A stretch of DNA of 64,000 nucleotides from Planococcus wigleyi (GTDB lineage Bacteria > Bacillota > Bacilli > Bacillales_A > Planococcaceae): positions 496,001 to 560,000 of the forward strand of contig NZ_JACSPU010000002.1 in the NCBI RefSeq assembly GCF_014836985.1. Reading direction: 5' to 3'. Below are positions 1-7,830 of the stretch, in pieces; the stretch's first letter is position 1; every line of letters begins with the position of its first letter. Under the pieces are notes generated by a model. It was not told the origin of the DNA. It did no database searches and saw only the letters and a list, made by a program, of their open reading frames with translations. Position numbers and translations under genes: made by a program.

Positions 1-335
1 AATTGGTTTCGCCGAAAGAATTGGGCGGTCCCGGAGGAGAAGGCACAAACCCTGAACAATTATTTGCAGCAGGCTACTCCGCTTGTTTTGACGGAGCATT
101 GAACTTAATCATCAAAAGAGAAAAAGCAGATGTCTCCAGCACTTCCATTAAAGCGGATGTTCACTTCCTGAAAGATGAAGGAAATGACGGTTTTAAAATC
201 GGTGTTACTTTAAATGCTCATTTAGAAGGTGTGGATGAAGCAACAGCGAAAGACCTTGTAGAAAAAGCACATGCGTTCTGCCCATACTCCAAAGCAACAA
301 GAGGCAATGTCGACGTAGAATTGAAAATCGTATAA
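1..335 (+). CDS. ohr: Organic hydroperoxide resistance protein, OsmC/Ohr family (5' partial)
   Basis: Thiol peroxidase that reduces organic hydroperoxides in the cytoplasm. The window begins inside the gene: the reading frame is open from base 3 and about 110 C-terminal residues are present, against roughly 140 for the family, so about 30 N-terminal residues lie upstream. Both family cysteines are visible: the peroxidatic one in YSACFDGAL and the resolving one in HAFCPYSKATRGN, which also holds the family's conserved C-terminal ATRGNV-type tail. The apparent TTG at base 3 is an internal Leu codon, not a start. A strong terminator follows directly. Family assignment is secure; OhrA versus OhrB cannot be decided without the upstream regulator. 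Confidence 0.93.
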   Translation, partial: LVSPKELGGPGGEGTNPEQLFAAGYSACFDGALNLIIKREKADVSSTSIKADVHFLKDEGNDGFKIGVTLNAHLEGVDEATAKDLVEKAHAFCPYSKATRGNVDVELKIV

Positions 336-342
336 AAATTAG

Positions 343-377
343 AAAAAGCCGGAAAGCTTCACTTTCCGGCTTTTTTT
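343..377 (+). terminator. Rho-independent terminator after ohr
   Basis: Perfect 10-bp stem AGCCGGAAAG/CTTTCCGGCT with a 5-base loop, followed by seven T. It lies 10 bases after the ohr stop codon. Confidence 0.9.
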
Positions 378-421
378 ATGGTGAAAAACTGAAGTAGTTG
401 CAGTGGGAAATACAGAATATG

Positions 422-446
422 GTTTTAAAAAAATAGAGCGGGGTAG
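422..446 (+). promoter_or_regulatory. Candidate SigB promoter
   Basis: GTTTTA at 422-427, 13-base spacer, GGGTAG at 441-446, compared with the Bacillus SigB consensus GTTTAA-N12-14-GGGTAT. It sits 37 bases upstream of the small acidic protein gene and would drive it together with manganese catalase. Consensus match only. Confidence 0.55.
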
Positions 447-482
447 AAAGATAATGCAGAGTCATAACGAAAATAGAGGAGG

Positions 483-776
483 ATGGAGGGAATAGATAAA
501 GAACAGAGAAAGCAGCAGACTTCAGAAGACAGCAAAGTTACTGACCAAGATTCAAATGAATCGGCGAATCAGTTTAATGCAGGTGGCAATGACTCTGATT
601 ATGATGGTGGGCATCCAGGAGATGCCTTGAATGAAGAACAAAAGAAAGAACAGCAAGAATATAAAACCGGTACGTCCTATAATTCAGGTGGAAACGACTC
701 TGATTACGACGGTGGGCATCCAGGAGATGTCGAGCCTGAAAGTAAGGGACACGTGGGTTCTAAAGACGAAAACTAA
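483..776 (+). CDS. Small acidic protein with an internal 14-residue repeat, unknown function
   Basis: 97 residues, very hydrophilic and rich in D, E, N, Q and G, with no hydrophobic core, so probably disordered. The block GGNDSDYDGGHPGD occurs twice, at residues 34-47 and 69-82, a 35-residue period also visible in the DNA. No family is recognised. The ATG at 483 is immediately preceded by AGAGGAGG, which is unusually close for a ribosome binding site, so the real start is uncertain (the next possibility is a rare ATA at 492 behind GGAGGG). The manganese catalase gene starts 22 bases after the stop, and a SigB-like promoter lies upstream, so both genes are probably co-expressed under stress. 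That it is real is supported by the ribosome binding site, the conserved repeat and the operon context. Confidence 0.6.
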   Translation: MEGIDKEQRKQQTSEDSKVTDQDSNESANQFNAGGNDSDYDGGHPGDALNEEQKKEQQEYKTGTSYNSGGNDSDYDGGHPGDVEPESKGHVGSKDEN

Positions 777-798
777 AATTCTACAGGAGGTTTTATTT

Positions 799-1617
799 AT
801 GTTTTTTCACACAGGAGAACTTCAATACCACGCAAAACCGGATGCTCCAGATCCAGTCTTCGCTAAACAAGTACAGGAACTGATCGGCGGGCAATTCGGT
901 GAAATGTCAGTTGCCATGCAATACTTATTCCAAGGGTGGAGCACAAGAGGGAACGAAAAATATAGAGATCTTCTGATGGATACTGGAACGCAGGAGTTGG
1001 GGCATATTGAAATGCTCGCAACAATGGTGGCCAGACTCCTTGAAGGGGCACCTGTTTATGAACAGGAAAAAGCTGCAAGCGATCCGATTATAGGCGCAAT
1101 CATGGGCGGCATGAATCCGCAGCATGCCATTGTCCATGGATTAGGCGCTTCTCCAAAAGACAGCAATGGTGTGCCTTGGAACGCGGGATATATCGTAGCA
1201 AGCGGAAACCTGTTGGCGGATTTCCGCGCCAACGTCAATGCAGAATCACAGGGCCGTCTTCAAGTAGCCCGCCTTTACAGCATGACAGACGACAGAGGCG
1301 TAAAAGATCTGTTCTCATTCTTGCTTGCACGTGATACCATGCACCAAAACCAATGGCTAGCTGCTATAAAAGAATTGGAAGCGAAGGAAGGCCCGATTGT
1401 GCCTGGAACACTTCCTCCAGAATGGGAAGCGACAGAATTCTCCCACATCCTTTACACGAACTCAGAAAGCAGCAAAGAGCTGAAATGGATGAACGAGCCA
1501 GCACCGGATGGCCATGAATTTACATTCGGTAAACCAGAACCGTTGAGTGAAAAACCGGTGTTGAAGCCAGCTCCTCCAGAAGCACATAATTCATTGCCAG
1601 AAGATGAATTGAAATAA
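799..1617 (+). CDS. Manganese catalase
   Basis: Non-haem dimanganese catalase that disproportionates hydrogen peroxide in the cytoplasm. 272 residues. The dimanganese ligands fall at Glu35, Glu66, His69, Glu149 and His182, essentially the positions known from the Lactobacillus plantarum enzyme (E35, E66, H69, E148, H181), in contexts GGQFGEMS, TQELGHIEM, NAESQG and DTMHQNQW. The ATG at 799 was chosen because ACAGGAGG lies 8 bases upstream and the family begins at this point; the reading frame extends farther upstream but overlaps the preceding gene. The tail (about 250-272) is Pro-rich and polar. It follows the small acidic protein in what looks like one stress-induced operon. A second, haem-type catalase lies at 61734. 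Confidence 0.95.
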   Translation: MFFHTGELQYHAKPDAPDPVFAKQVQELIGGQFGEMSVAMQYLFQGWSTRGNEKYRDLLMDTGTQELGHIEMLATMVARLLEGAPVYEQEKAASDPIIGAIMGGMNPQHAIVHGLGASPKDSNGVPWNAGYIVASGNLLADFRANVNAESQGRLQVARLYSMTDDRGVKDLFSFLLARDTMHQNQWLAAIKELEAKEGPIVPGTLPPEWEATEFSHILYTNSESSKELKWMNEPAPDGHEFTFGKPEPLSEKPVLKPAPPEAHNSLPEDELK

Positions 1618-1709
1618 TCAGCCCAGGCTGTCCCGAAGTCACCACTATTGGCTTTTAGGGGCATCCTTTATTTTTTTCCAGAAGATTTGCTTAGAAAGGA
1701 GAGAAAGAA

Positions 1710-2402
1710 GTGGCCACAACACCTTGGCTCCTGAAACAGGAATGGAAAGACGTCGTTTTTCTGCACTGGCCTGTAAAGCCTGAATGGCTGCGCCCATTTG
1801 TTCCTGACGAGCTGGAAATCGATTTATATGACGATCAAGCTTGGCTGGGAGTGGTATTTTTTCAAGCGAAAGCGACACGTCCACGATTTCTGCCTCCGGT
1901 TCCGGGAACACGTTCTTTCTTGGAGCTGAATGTCAGGACTTATGTGAAGTATGGAGACAGGAAAGGTGTGTATTTCTTTAGCTTGGATGCCAACAGCCTG
2001 CTTGCAGTGAAAGCCGCTTCTTATAGAGGTTTTTTGCCTTATCGCTACGCCGAAATAAGCATGACAAAAAAAGCCGGAAAATGGAGATTTTCCAGTCGGC
2101 GAATCGAAGCCGGACGGTTTCCTGAATCTTTCGATATGAGCTATAAACCTGCTTCTACAGCCATTGCTTCCAGCCCCATAGAGCAATGGCTAACGGAACG
2201 TTATTGTTTATGGACTAAACCTGGAGACCGGCTTTACCGGGTCGATATTGCGCACTCGCCTTGGACCTTGCATTATTTAAAAGGACAGATCGATCAAAAT
2301 ACAATGGCACCCTATCTTCCGGTTTCTTTGCATCGCCAGCAGCCAATGGCTCATTATTCGCGAAAGCAAAAAGTATATTTTTATGCGCCAGTGAAAGAGT
2401 AG
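1710..2402 (+). CDS. yqjF: YqjF-like DUF2071 family protein
   Basis: 230 residues resembling the uncharacterised DUF2071/YqjF family: an N-terminal WLLKQEWKDVVFLHWPV segment, then VPDELEIDLYDDQAWLGVVFF, and ELNVRTYV in the middle, all typical of that fold (related to acetoacetate-decarboxylase-like proteins by structure, from memory). No catalytic residues can be assigned with confidence. Translation most likely starts at GTG 1710, with AAAGGAG about 9 bases upstream; there is no ATG near it. It stands alone between the manganese catalase and a convergent gene. Function unknown. Confidence 0.8.
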   Translation: MATTPWLLKQEWKDVVFLHWPVKPEWLRPFVPDELEIDLYDDQAWLGVVFFQAKATRPRFLPPVPGTRSFLELNVRTYVKYGDRKGVYFFSLDANSLLAVKAASYRGFLPYRYAEISMTKKAGKWRFSSRRIEAGRFPESFDMSYKPASTAIASSPIEQWLTERYCLWTKPGDRLYRVDIAHSPWTLHYLKGQIDQNTMAPYLPVSLHRQQPMAHYSRKQKVYFYAPVKE

Positions 2403-2443
2403 GAAGAGACTGGGTGCAGTAAAATAAAATTGGATATTTGGAA

Positions 2444-2478
2444 CTAAAAACACCGAGGCAGCTGCTCCGGTGTTTATT
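2444..2478. terminator. Terminator between convergent yqjF and DUF2512 genes
   Basis: Stem AAACACCG (2448-2455) / CGGTGTTT (2468-2475). The minus-strand product ends in TTTTTAG and so is the better terminator for the DUF2512 gene; the plus strand has only a short T run. Confidence 0.65.
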
Positions 2479-2486
2479 GAATGGCA

Positions 2487-2879
2487 TTATTTTCGGTTGG
2501 GTTCTTGTTTTAAAGTATGGGAAGTCTCTTTTTGTTCCCAGATACGCTTTGTTAAATAAATATGGAAAAACCATTCGCCGACAGCAATAAGCAAGGCTGA
2601 ATAGATTGCAGGCATGACAAGCGAAAAATCAGGATTATTAATCAGCCATAGCCCACCCAGCCAGACAATCAGAAATACCAGCACAAAGTCACCTCCGGTT
2701 GCCACTTTATTGGAGGTTTTCGGATAAATAGTTAAATCACCAATAAAGCCGACAGCGGTGATGATCAGACTGAGGATGAAAATTTCAAAGACTTCCACTC
2801 CATAAGCAATGCCAAGTATGACAAACAATACGGAGAAGACCATAGCAAATTTAATCAAAATTGCCTCAAGATACTTCAT
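2487..2879 (-). CDS. DUF2512 (YndM-like) four-helix membrane protein
   Basis: 130-residue integral membrane protein with about four hydrophobic segments (roughly residues 8-27, 30-48, 64-82 and 88-108) and a basic, polar C-terminal tail. The N-terminus MKYLEAILIKF and the segment GDLTIYPKTSNKVATGGDF match the DUF2512 family of Bacillales (B. subtilis YndM), whose role is unknown. The start at 2879 has AAGGAGGTGG 8 bases upstream; an in-frame ATG three codons earlier would overlap that site and was rejected. A GGGTAT hexamer lies about 35-45 bases upstream of the start, but no matching SigB -35 element is present. Confidence 0.75.
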   Translation of the reverse strand: MKYLEAILIKFAMVFSVLFVILGIAYGVEVFEIFILSLIITAVGFIGDLTIYPKTSNKVATGGDFVLVFLIVWLGGLWLINNPDFSLVMPAIYSALLIAVGEWFFHIYLTKRIWEQKETSHTLKQEPNRK

Positions 2880-2961
2880 GCTTTCCACCTCCTTGAGAAA
2901 GCTGTTGTTACTTTTCGTATACCCGTTTCAATCGATTCAATTCATAAAACCTGTAAAAAAA

Positions 2962-2990
2962 GACAAAAAAAGACCCGGCTTTTGCCGGGG
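2962..2990 (-). terminator. Terminator of the GS39-like dehydrogenase
   Basis: On the minus strand CCCCGGC-AAAA-GCCGGG is followed by TCTTTTTTTG, directly after the dehydrogenase stop. Confidence 0.85.
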
Positions 2991-3000
2991 CTGCCACGGG

Positions 3001-3876
3001 TCAGGAACTGATGAAATCGCCGCCATTTACATGGATTGCCTGGCCTGTCACATAGGTCGAGTCTTTGGAAGCCAAGTAAACATAAGCAGGCGCTAATTCG
3101 GAAGGCTGTCCACGTCGCTCCATTGGGGTGTCGCCACCATGTTCGCCCACTTTTTCTGCTCCAAAGGTCGCTGGAATCAATGGCGTCCAAATAGGGCCTG
3201 GAGCCACTGAGTTGACGCGTATACCTTGTTCAGCGATATTGGCTGATAAGGAACGTGTAAAGCTGGTGATTGCGCCTTTTGTAGATGAATAATCAATCAG
3301 CTCCGGAGAACCGCGATAAGCCGTGACCGAAGATGTATTGATGATGCTATCGCCTTTTTGGAGATGCGGCAATGCAGCTTGCGTCAAATAGAACATGCTG
3401 AAGATATTAGTCGAAAAAGTTTCCATCAACTGATCTGGACTGATAGCCAAAAAATCATCCTGTGGGAATTGTTTTCCTGCATTATTGACCAAAATATTCA
3501 ATTGGCCGAATTCGGAAATGACGTCCACTACCAGTTGATTGCATTTTTCTACATCGCTGACATCTGTAGCGAATTTTGCACCTTTGGCTCCATAAGATTC
3601 AATTGCTTTTATCGTTTCGTCAGCATCTTCGTGCTCATCTAAATAAGCAATTGCGACGTTGGCGCCTTCCTTCGCATAAGCTACCGCAACAGCACGGCCG
3701 ATTCCACTGTCGCCTCCTGTCACCAGCGCAACTTTGCCTTCCAGTTTTCCAGAACCTTTGTAGTCTTTATCATCATAAATCGGTTCCGGACTCATTTGCT
3801 CTTCAGAACCAGGCTGTTTGGATTGCTCCTGCGGTTCTACCTGTTCATCGATTTCTTCAAATTTATCTTTAGCCAT
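3001..3876 (-). CDS. SDR family oxidoreductase, general stress protein 39-like
   Basis: 291-residue classical-type short-chain dehydrogenase with an N-terminal acidic extension of about 44 residues, as in B. subtilis YdaD (GS39) and YhxC/YhxD. The Rossmann motif TGGDSGIGRA begins near residue 53, NNAGKQ near 130, the catalytic Ser in IINTSSVTA, and Tyr/Lys in DYSSTKGA; the C-terminus ends in GGDFISS, typical of the group. The NAD(P) motif starts TGGDSG and not the glucose-dehydrogenase TGGxxG with R, so coenzyme choice is not settled. The start at 3876 is backed by AGAGGAGGA; the frame extends upstream but without a ribosome binding site. A near-consensus SigB promoter lies 38-62 bases upstream, in line with a general stress role. 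Substrate unknown. Confidence 0.9.
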   Translation of the reverse strand: MAKDKFEEIDEQVEPQEQSKQPGSEEQMSPEPIYDDKDYKGSGKLEGKVALVTGGDSGIGRAVAVAYAKEGANVAIAYLDEHEDADETIKAIESYGAKGAKFATDVSDVEKCNQLVVDVISEFGQLNILVNNAGKQFPQDDFLAISPDQLMETFSTNIFSMFYLTQAALPHLQKGDSIINTSSVTAYRGSPELIDYSSTKGAITSFTRSLSANIAEQGIRVNSVAPGPIWTPLIPATFGAEKVGEHGGDTPMERRGQPSELAPAYVYLASKDSTYVTGQAIHVNGGDFISS

Positions 3877-3913
3877 AATGAATCCTCCTCTAATTAAGTA
3901 GCATGTTTTCCTT

Positions 3914-3938
3914 ATTCCCGTTGATGGCTTGCTTAAAC
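3914..3938 (-). promoter_or_regulatory. SigB promoter of the GS39-like gene
   Basis: On the minus strand GTTTAA (3938-3933), 13-base spacer, GGGAAT (3919-3914). This is an exact -35 and a consensus-compatible -10 (GGGWAW), 38 bases from the start codon. Confidence 0.8.
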
Positions 3939-3997
3939 GCAATCTCCAATAATATGGAAGGCGGTAGGTGAGGTGATTGTTTTGGTTTAGGAATAAA

Positions 3998-4040
3998 ATA
4001 AAAAACGGAAACACCAGTCTGAATGAGGTGTTTCCGTTTG
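3998..4040 (-). terminator. Terminator of the SOD-like gene
   Basis: Stem AACGGAAACACC (4004-4015) / GGTGTTTCCGTT (4027-4038); on the minus strand it is followed by TTTTATTTTATT. Confidence 0.85.
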
Positions 4041-4064
4041 GGTTATGGGTGTTTTAAAACATGA

Positions 4065-4727
4065 TTAAGATTCTCCTGTGACTACACCACAGGCAATTCG
4101 ATCGCCCGAGTCACCGGAAGGGTCCGTCGTTTGATCATCTTCAGCGGCGTGTATAACAAGTGCTGTACCGCCTTCTTTGAGCAATGAGTTTTCATCACCG
4201 ATAGCGAGCGTGACATTTTCAGCTGTGAACTCCTGTGAAGCGGTGCCGTCAGAGCTGGCTTCAATATTCGGTAAATCACCGGCGTGAGGACCGTCGGGGT
4301 TGTCCATACCATGCATGGCATCGGCCGGATTGAAATGGCCGCCAGCCGTTTCGAAGTCAGGTCCTTCGCACATTCCGGTTTCATGGAAATGGATGCCGTG
4401 CATGCCTTCTTCCAAGCCTTCAACTTCAAGTGCTACCTTAACTCCGGCATCTTCTTCAGATAATTCCGCGGTGCCGATGGCATTTCCATCACTGTCCATC
4501 ATTTCAACAGTAAGCATCAAAATTTCTTCACTGCTGCCTTCCTCTGTTTCCGCTTCATCCGCTTCTTCACCTTCGGGTGGACTTTCTTCTTCTCCTTCAA
4601 TATCTTCAGTGTTTTCAGCCGGTGCACCATCTGATTCTGTAGGTGGATCTTCTGTGCTTTCATTGCCGCAGGCTGTTAAAAATAATAAGAAAGCCAGTAC
4701 CAAAACAAGCATAAGCCATCGCTTCAT
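4065..4727 (-). CDS. Cu/Zn superoxide dismutase family lipoprotein
   Basis: 220 residues. Signal peptide with lipobox LTAC, lipidated Cys20, then an extremely acidic linker (about 21-68, rich in E, D, S and P), then a Cu/Zn-SOD domain. Metal-site motifs are present: HGIHFHETGMC (His110, His113, His115, Cys120), AGGHFNP (bridging His131), HAGDLPN, and IHAAEDDQTTDPSGDSG with the Asp ligand, ending GDRIACGVV with the disulfide partner. Probably outer-face superoxide dismutation. B. subtilis has a comparable lipoprotein (YojM) reported to lack full copper ligands; here the His residues appear complete, but activity is unproven. The ribosome binding site GAGGAGG precedes the ATG at 4727. Confidence 0.9.
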   Translation of the reverse strand: MKRWLMLVLVLAFLLFLTACGNESTEDPPTESDGAPAENTEDIEGEEESPPEGEEADEAETEEGSSEEILMLTVEMMDSDGNAIGTAELSEEDAGVKVALEVEGLEEGMHGIHFHETGMCEGPDFETAGGHFNPADAMHGMDNPDGPHAGDLPNIEASSDGTASQEFTAENVTLAIGDENSLLKEGGTALVIHAAEDDQTTDPSGDSGDRIACGVVTGES

Positions 4728-4826
4728 CTGAACTCCTCCTCGAAATCGTGTTATTCTACATTACACTTAATGGCTGATGAATAAACGCAATTTTCTGAAA
4801 TGGATTCTTTTGTAGGAGAAAAAGAG

Positions 4827-7406
4827 CTATTCTTTTCTTTTACGGAATACGAACATCAGTCCAAGCAAGGCAGACAGAACACTGATGATGAGTGCAGGTT
4901 TGAAGAAAGGTGGGCTGTAGCTCAACGAAACTTGATTATCTCCTGATTCTAAAGGTACCGCGATAAAAGCAAAATCCGCCTTTAACACCTCTACTTTTTG
5001 GCCATTTACAGAAGCCTTCCAGCCCCGCTCATAAGGGATCGGCAACTTCAAGTAACCCTCATTTTCTGGATTGGCGTAATTCAGGCTGACATTGCTGCCA
5101 TCGATAATCAGGTTGCTGGCTAAATCAGGCTGATCGGCTTGTTGCCGCAAGGTCTTATAGTCTTCGGCAGAGAGCTGGATTCCGGTTAACTCGTAATCGC
5201 CTTTCGGAAGGCGAATTTCGATTTGTTGTTCAGCAGGAATACGGATTGTGATGTCATCCACAAATGTTTTGTAGACAGACTGGTTGGATTTTCTGGTCGT
5301 GTGATAATCATTGACAGCAAGCGGAAATCCTTTGTCTGCAGCTTTGTTTTCCAAGTGGAAGGAGACGAACAAATCGTTCACGGATTCGGGAAGAGCTTCT
5401 ATGTCTATGCTTAAGCCTCCGCTTTCTTCCGTAACCTGCAGATGATTGCCGTCATAAGACCCGCCCACCGCTGTCACGTCAAAGTCAGGGGAGGCGCCAG
5501 CGTCTGCTTCGAGTACCTCCGTGCCTTTTGCCTGCTCGAGAATGATGCCTGTGAGCATGGCCTGTTCGCGCATCAATGGAGACATTTCCAACACTTGCTG
5601 TTCTTCATAGACTGTCGAAGTGGAGCGTGCAAATGGCAGTACATAATTGTTTTCGAAGACAGCGAAATTTTCTGTTGCGTAAATTTCAGTGAAGCCATAT
5701 GGAATGTTTTCGTCTCCATGTGAGCGAATGACATATTTTCCTTGAAGCATGCTATGCAGATTGGCCCGGTTGCCAAGCGTCGCATAGCGGCTGACGCTTT
5801 CACGGCCCATATCTATTTCAAGGTCATACAGGTAAAAGTACAATAGGTTTTTATTCAAAATACTGGAATAGGCGCTCAAGCCTTGGAAGTCCTGAACAAT
5901 CGAGGTATTGTTGCGGACGCCTTCCATCCATTCAATGCGGTAAGGGCCACCGGTTTCTTCGGCCTGCACGTAATCGAGCAGTTCCTGGATTTCGGGGTCG
6001 TCGTAATCTGCTCCGGTCATCAGTTCTTCACCGACTTGCGAAATATTGCCGTCATGGAGAATCTTCTCGACCTGGTAGGTATTTGCGAACAGCAAAGTCC
6101 ATGCAAATAGGAAAGCCATTAGAAAGCCTTTAAATAAAGGTTTTTTGAATTGAACGTAAAAGAATAGCAGCAACAGCGTAATCAGCAGGTTGATGAAAGT
6201 GAGAACCGAAACCCGCGAACCAATCGCTAATAGTTCATCGCCCCAAGCGTACAAGGCAAAACAGAAAGCCGCAAAAATCGCTGCAATTGCAAAACGGCGC
6301 AGTGTGAACTGATACAAATGATCGAATGCAACGGCAACAGCACCGCCCATAACCAGCGACAAGAAATATTCCCAGCGGTATTGAGGCGCAGAGAACCCAT
6401 TAAAAGCGCTGCCGATCAAGGGGCTGTGGTGCATGATGACCCCCGCAATGCCAAGAATCGCAAACAAGCGGAACGTTTTGTGGCGATACAGAAAACCACA
6501 AAACAGCAGCAAGATGAAAAACGCGGGCAAGACGATAAAGCGGCTATTGAACAGAATATTGTCGGTTACATCAATCCACGGGATGTCCTGCTGAAAAGGA
6601 GGCCTGTGATTATTCAAGTAGGCGTACACGGCGGGGATGAAGGAAACGGCACTGATGCCAGCTCCAATAAACCCTGCGACCCCGAAGTTCAGCAGTATTT
6701 TCTTTTTGTCTTTTTCACTTTCGGCCAATGGAATGAACAGCCGGACAAGAATGTAAATGGCAGCCAGCAAAAAATTGATGTAGGCAAAGTAAAAATTGTC
6801 GATCATCGAAATGGCGACTGCTGCCAAAAACCAGCCTGGCTTTTTTTCGCGGAAAATCTTTTCGGCACCGAACAATAAAATCGGCAGCCATATAAAGGCA
6901 TCAGCGAAAAATTCCCAATAGGTCACATGGCGGAAATACATACCTGAAATGCCGTATAGGGAAGCACCGAGAAGTGCTGCGTATTTCGAGATTTTCATAT
7001 ACATAAAAAAACGTGTTGTAATGAACAAGACAGCAGCCAAGCGGATGATGCTGATAAAGACAGCGGCATTCGCCCAGAACAGCACATCCGTTGTCTGGAT
7101 GATGTTGATTGTTTTTAAAATGAAGACAATGGCGACTGAAATCAGAAATACGATAGACGTGGAAAAGTAATAAGACAGTTCACTGAATGTGCCTGCTCCA
7201 AGTCCGAAATCAAACGAGTAGAAAAATTCCCCACGGGTATATTGTTCATATAGAAGATGCTTGAAAGGCATCATCTGTGAAAGTCCATCGTTGATTCCCA
7301 CCATAAAATGGCCGTGCGACCATTGATACAAGAAAACAGCATGCCCGATTGCTGATAAGATTAAACTGAAGAATAACAGAAGAAGTGCAGGGCGTAGCTT
7401 TTGCAT
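4827..7406 (-). CDS. yfhO: YfhO-family GT-C-like membrane glycosyltransferase
   Basis: 859-residue polytopic protein: about 12 hydrophobic segments in residues 1-450, a long extracytoplasmic domain (about 460-830) and a final helix near 832-852 followed by RKRKE. The first loop HFMVGINDGLSQMMPF carries the acidic D typical of GT-C enzymes. In B. subtilis and Listeria, members of this family transfer a sugar from undecaprenyl phosphate to lipoteichoic acid outside the cell, working with a CsbB-type transferase and a GtcA-type flippase. Both partners are encoded just upstream on the same strand (19-base gap to gtcA), which strongly supports that role here. The ribosome binding site is weak (GACGGTGACT), suggesting coupling to the preceding gene. 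The exact polymer and sugar are not visible in the sequence. Confidence 0.88.
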   Translation of the reverse strand: MQKLRPALLLLFFSLILSAIGHAVFLYQWSHGHFMVGINDGLSQMMPFKHLLYEQYTRGEFFYSFDFGLGAGTFSELSYYFSTSIVFLISVAIVFILKTINIIQTTDVLFWANAAVFISIIRLAAVLFITTRFFMYMKISKYAALLGASLYGISGMYFRHVTYWEFFADAFIWLPILLFGAEKIFREKKPGWFLAAVAISMIDNFYFAYINFLLAAIYILVRLFIPLAESEKDKKKILLNFGVAGFIGAGISAVSFIPAVYAYLNNHRPPFQQDIPWIDVTDNILFNSRFIVLPAFFILLLFCGFLYRHKTFRLFAILGIAGVIMHHSPLIGSAFNGFSAPQYRWEYFLSLVMGGAVAVAFDHLYQFTLRRFAIAAIFAAFCFALYAWGDELLAIGSRVSVLTFINLLITLLLLFFYVQFKKPLFKGFLMAFLFAWTLLFANTYQVEKILHDGNISQVGEELMTGADYDDPEIQELLDYVQAEETGGPYRIEWMEGVRNNTSIVQDFQGLSAYSSILNKNLLYFYLYDLEIDMGRESVSRYATLGNRANLHSMLQGKYVIRSHGDENIPYGFTEIYATENFAVFENNYVLPFARSTSTVYEEQQVLEMSPLMREQAMLTGIILEQAKGTEVLEADAGASPDFDVTAVGGSYDGNHLQVTEESGGLSIDIEALPESVNDLFVSFHLENKAADKGFPLAVNDYHTTRKSNQSVYKTFVDDITIRIPAEQQIEIRLPKGDYELTGIQLSAEDYKTLRQQADQPDLASNLIIDGSNVSLNYANPENEGYLKLPIPYERGWKASVNGQKVEVLKADFAFIAVPLESGDNQVSLSYSPPFFKPALIISVLSALLGLMFVFRKRKE

Positions 7407-7425
7407 AGAGTCACCGTCTTTTTGG

Positions 7426-7830
7426 TTATTTGGGATGAACTTTATCTTTGAGAATCCTGCCGGATACTACAAAGGTTATCGGAACTGTAAACAATACGGC
7501 AGCAAAAGGCGCAATATTGCTGTTCAGGTGAAGAAACTCAACAAAAATGAATATAAGAGCTGTTGAGACGGACATATTGACAACTTGTGTCAAAGGGAAA
7601 TACAGGTACTTTTTAAGAGTGGGCTTTATCCGATATGTCACATAACAGTTTAAGAAAAAGGAAATGTTCAAACTGATAAAAAAACCGACAATATGTGCCA
7701 GCAGATAAGGCAAAGCGAATACATTGTGGAACACCAGGTAGATGCTGTAATAACTCATGGTGTTGACCACGCCGACAAAAATAAAGCGAGTGAACTCGGT
7801 GTTTAATGTTTTAAGGCTCATCGTATTCAT
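7426..7830 (-). CDS. gtcA: GtrA/GtcA family flippase
   Basis: 134 residues with four predicted transmembrane helices (about 14-33, 38-58, 78-98 and 106-126), as in GtrA/GtcA. Motifs FIFVGVVNTMSYY and FFLNCYVTYR near the second helix fit the family, thought to flip undecaprenyl-phosphate-linked sugars across the membrane. The ATG at 7830 overlaps the end of the upstream transferase by 20 bases; a second ATG at 7821 would give an 11-base overlap. The overlap suggests translational coupling. It sits between transferase and YfhO, completing the glycosylation triad. Confidence 0.88.
   Translation of the reverse strand: MNTMSLKTLNTEFTRFIFVGVVNTMSYYSIYLVFHNVFALPYLLAHIVGFFISLNISFFLNCYVTYRIKPTLKKYLYFPLTQVVNMSVSTALIFIFVEFLHLNSNIAPFAAVLFTVPITFVVSGRILKDKVHPK

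Noticed and set aside
586..729. Possible CRISPR-like or satellite repeat
   Set aside because: Only two copies, in phase within a coding region; a protein repeat, not an array.
2879..2940. SigB promoter for the DUF2512 gene
   Set aside because: GGGTAT is present but the sequence 12-15 bases farther upstream (GAATTG) does not resemble GTTTAA.
6318..6878. 186-codon plus-strand frame within yfhO
   Set aside because: Antisense to the long YfhO coding region, Gln/Asn/Lys-rich without structure or ribosome binding site.
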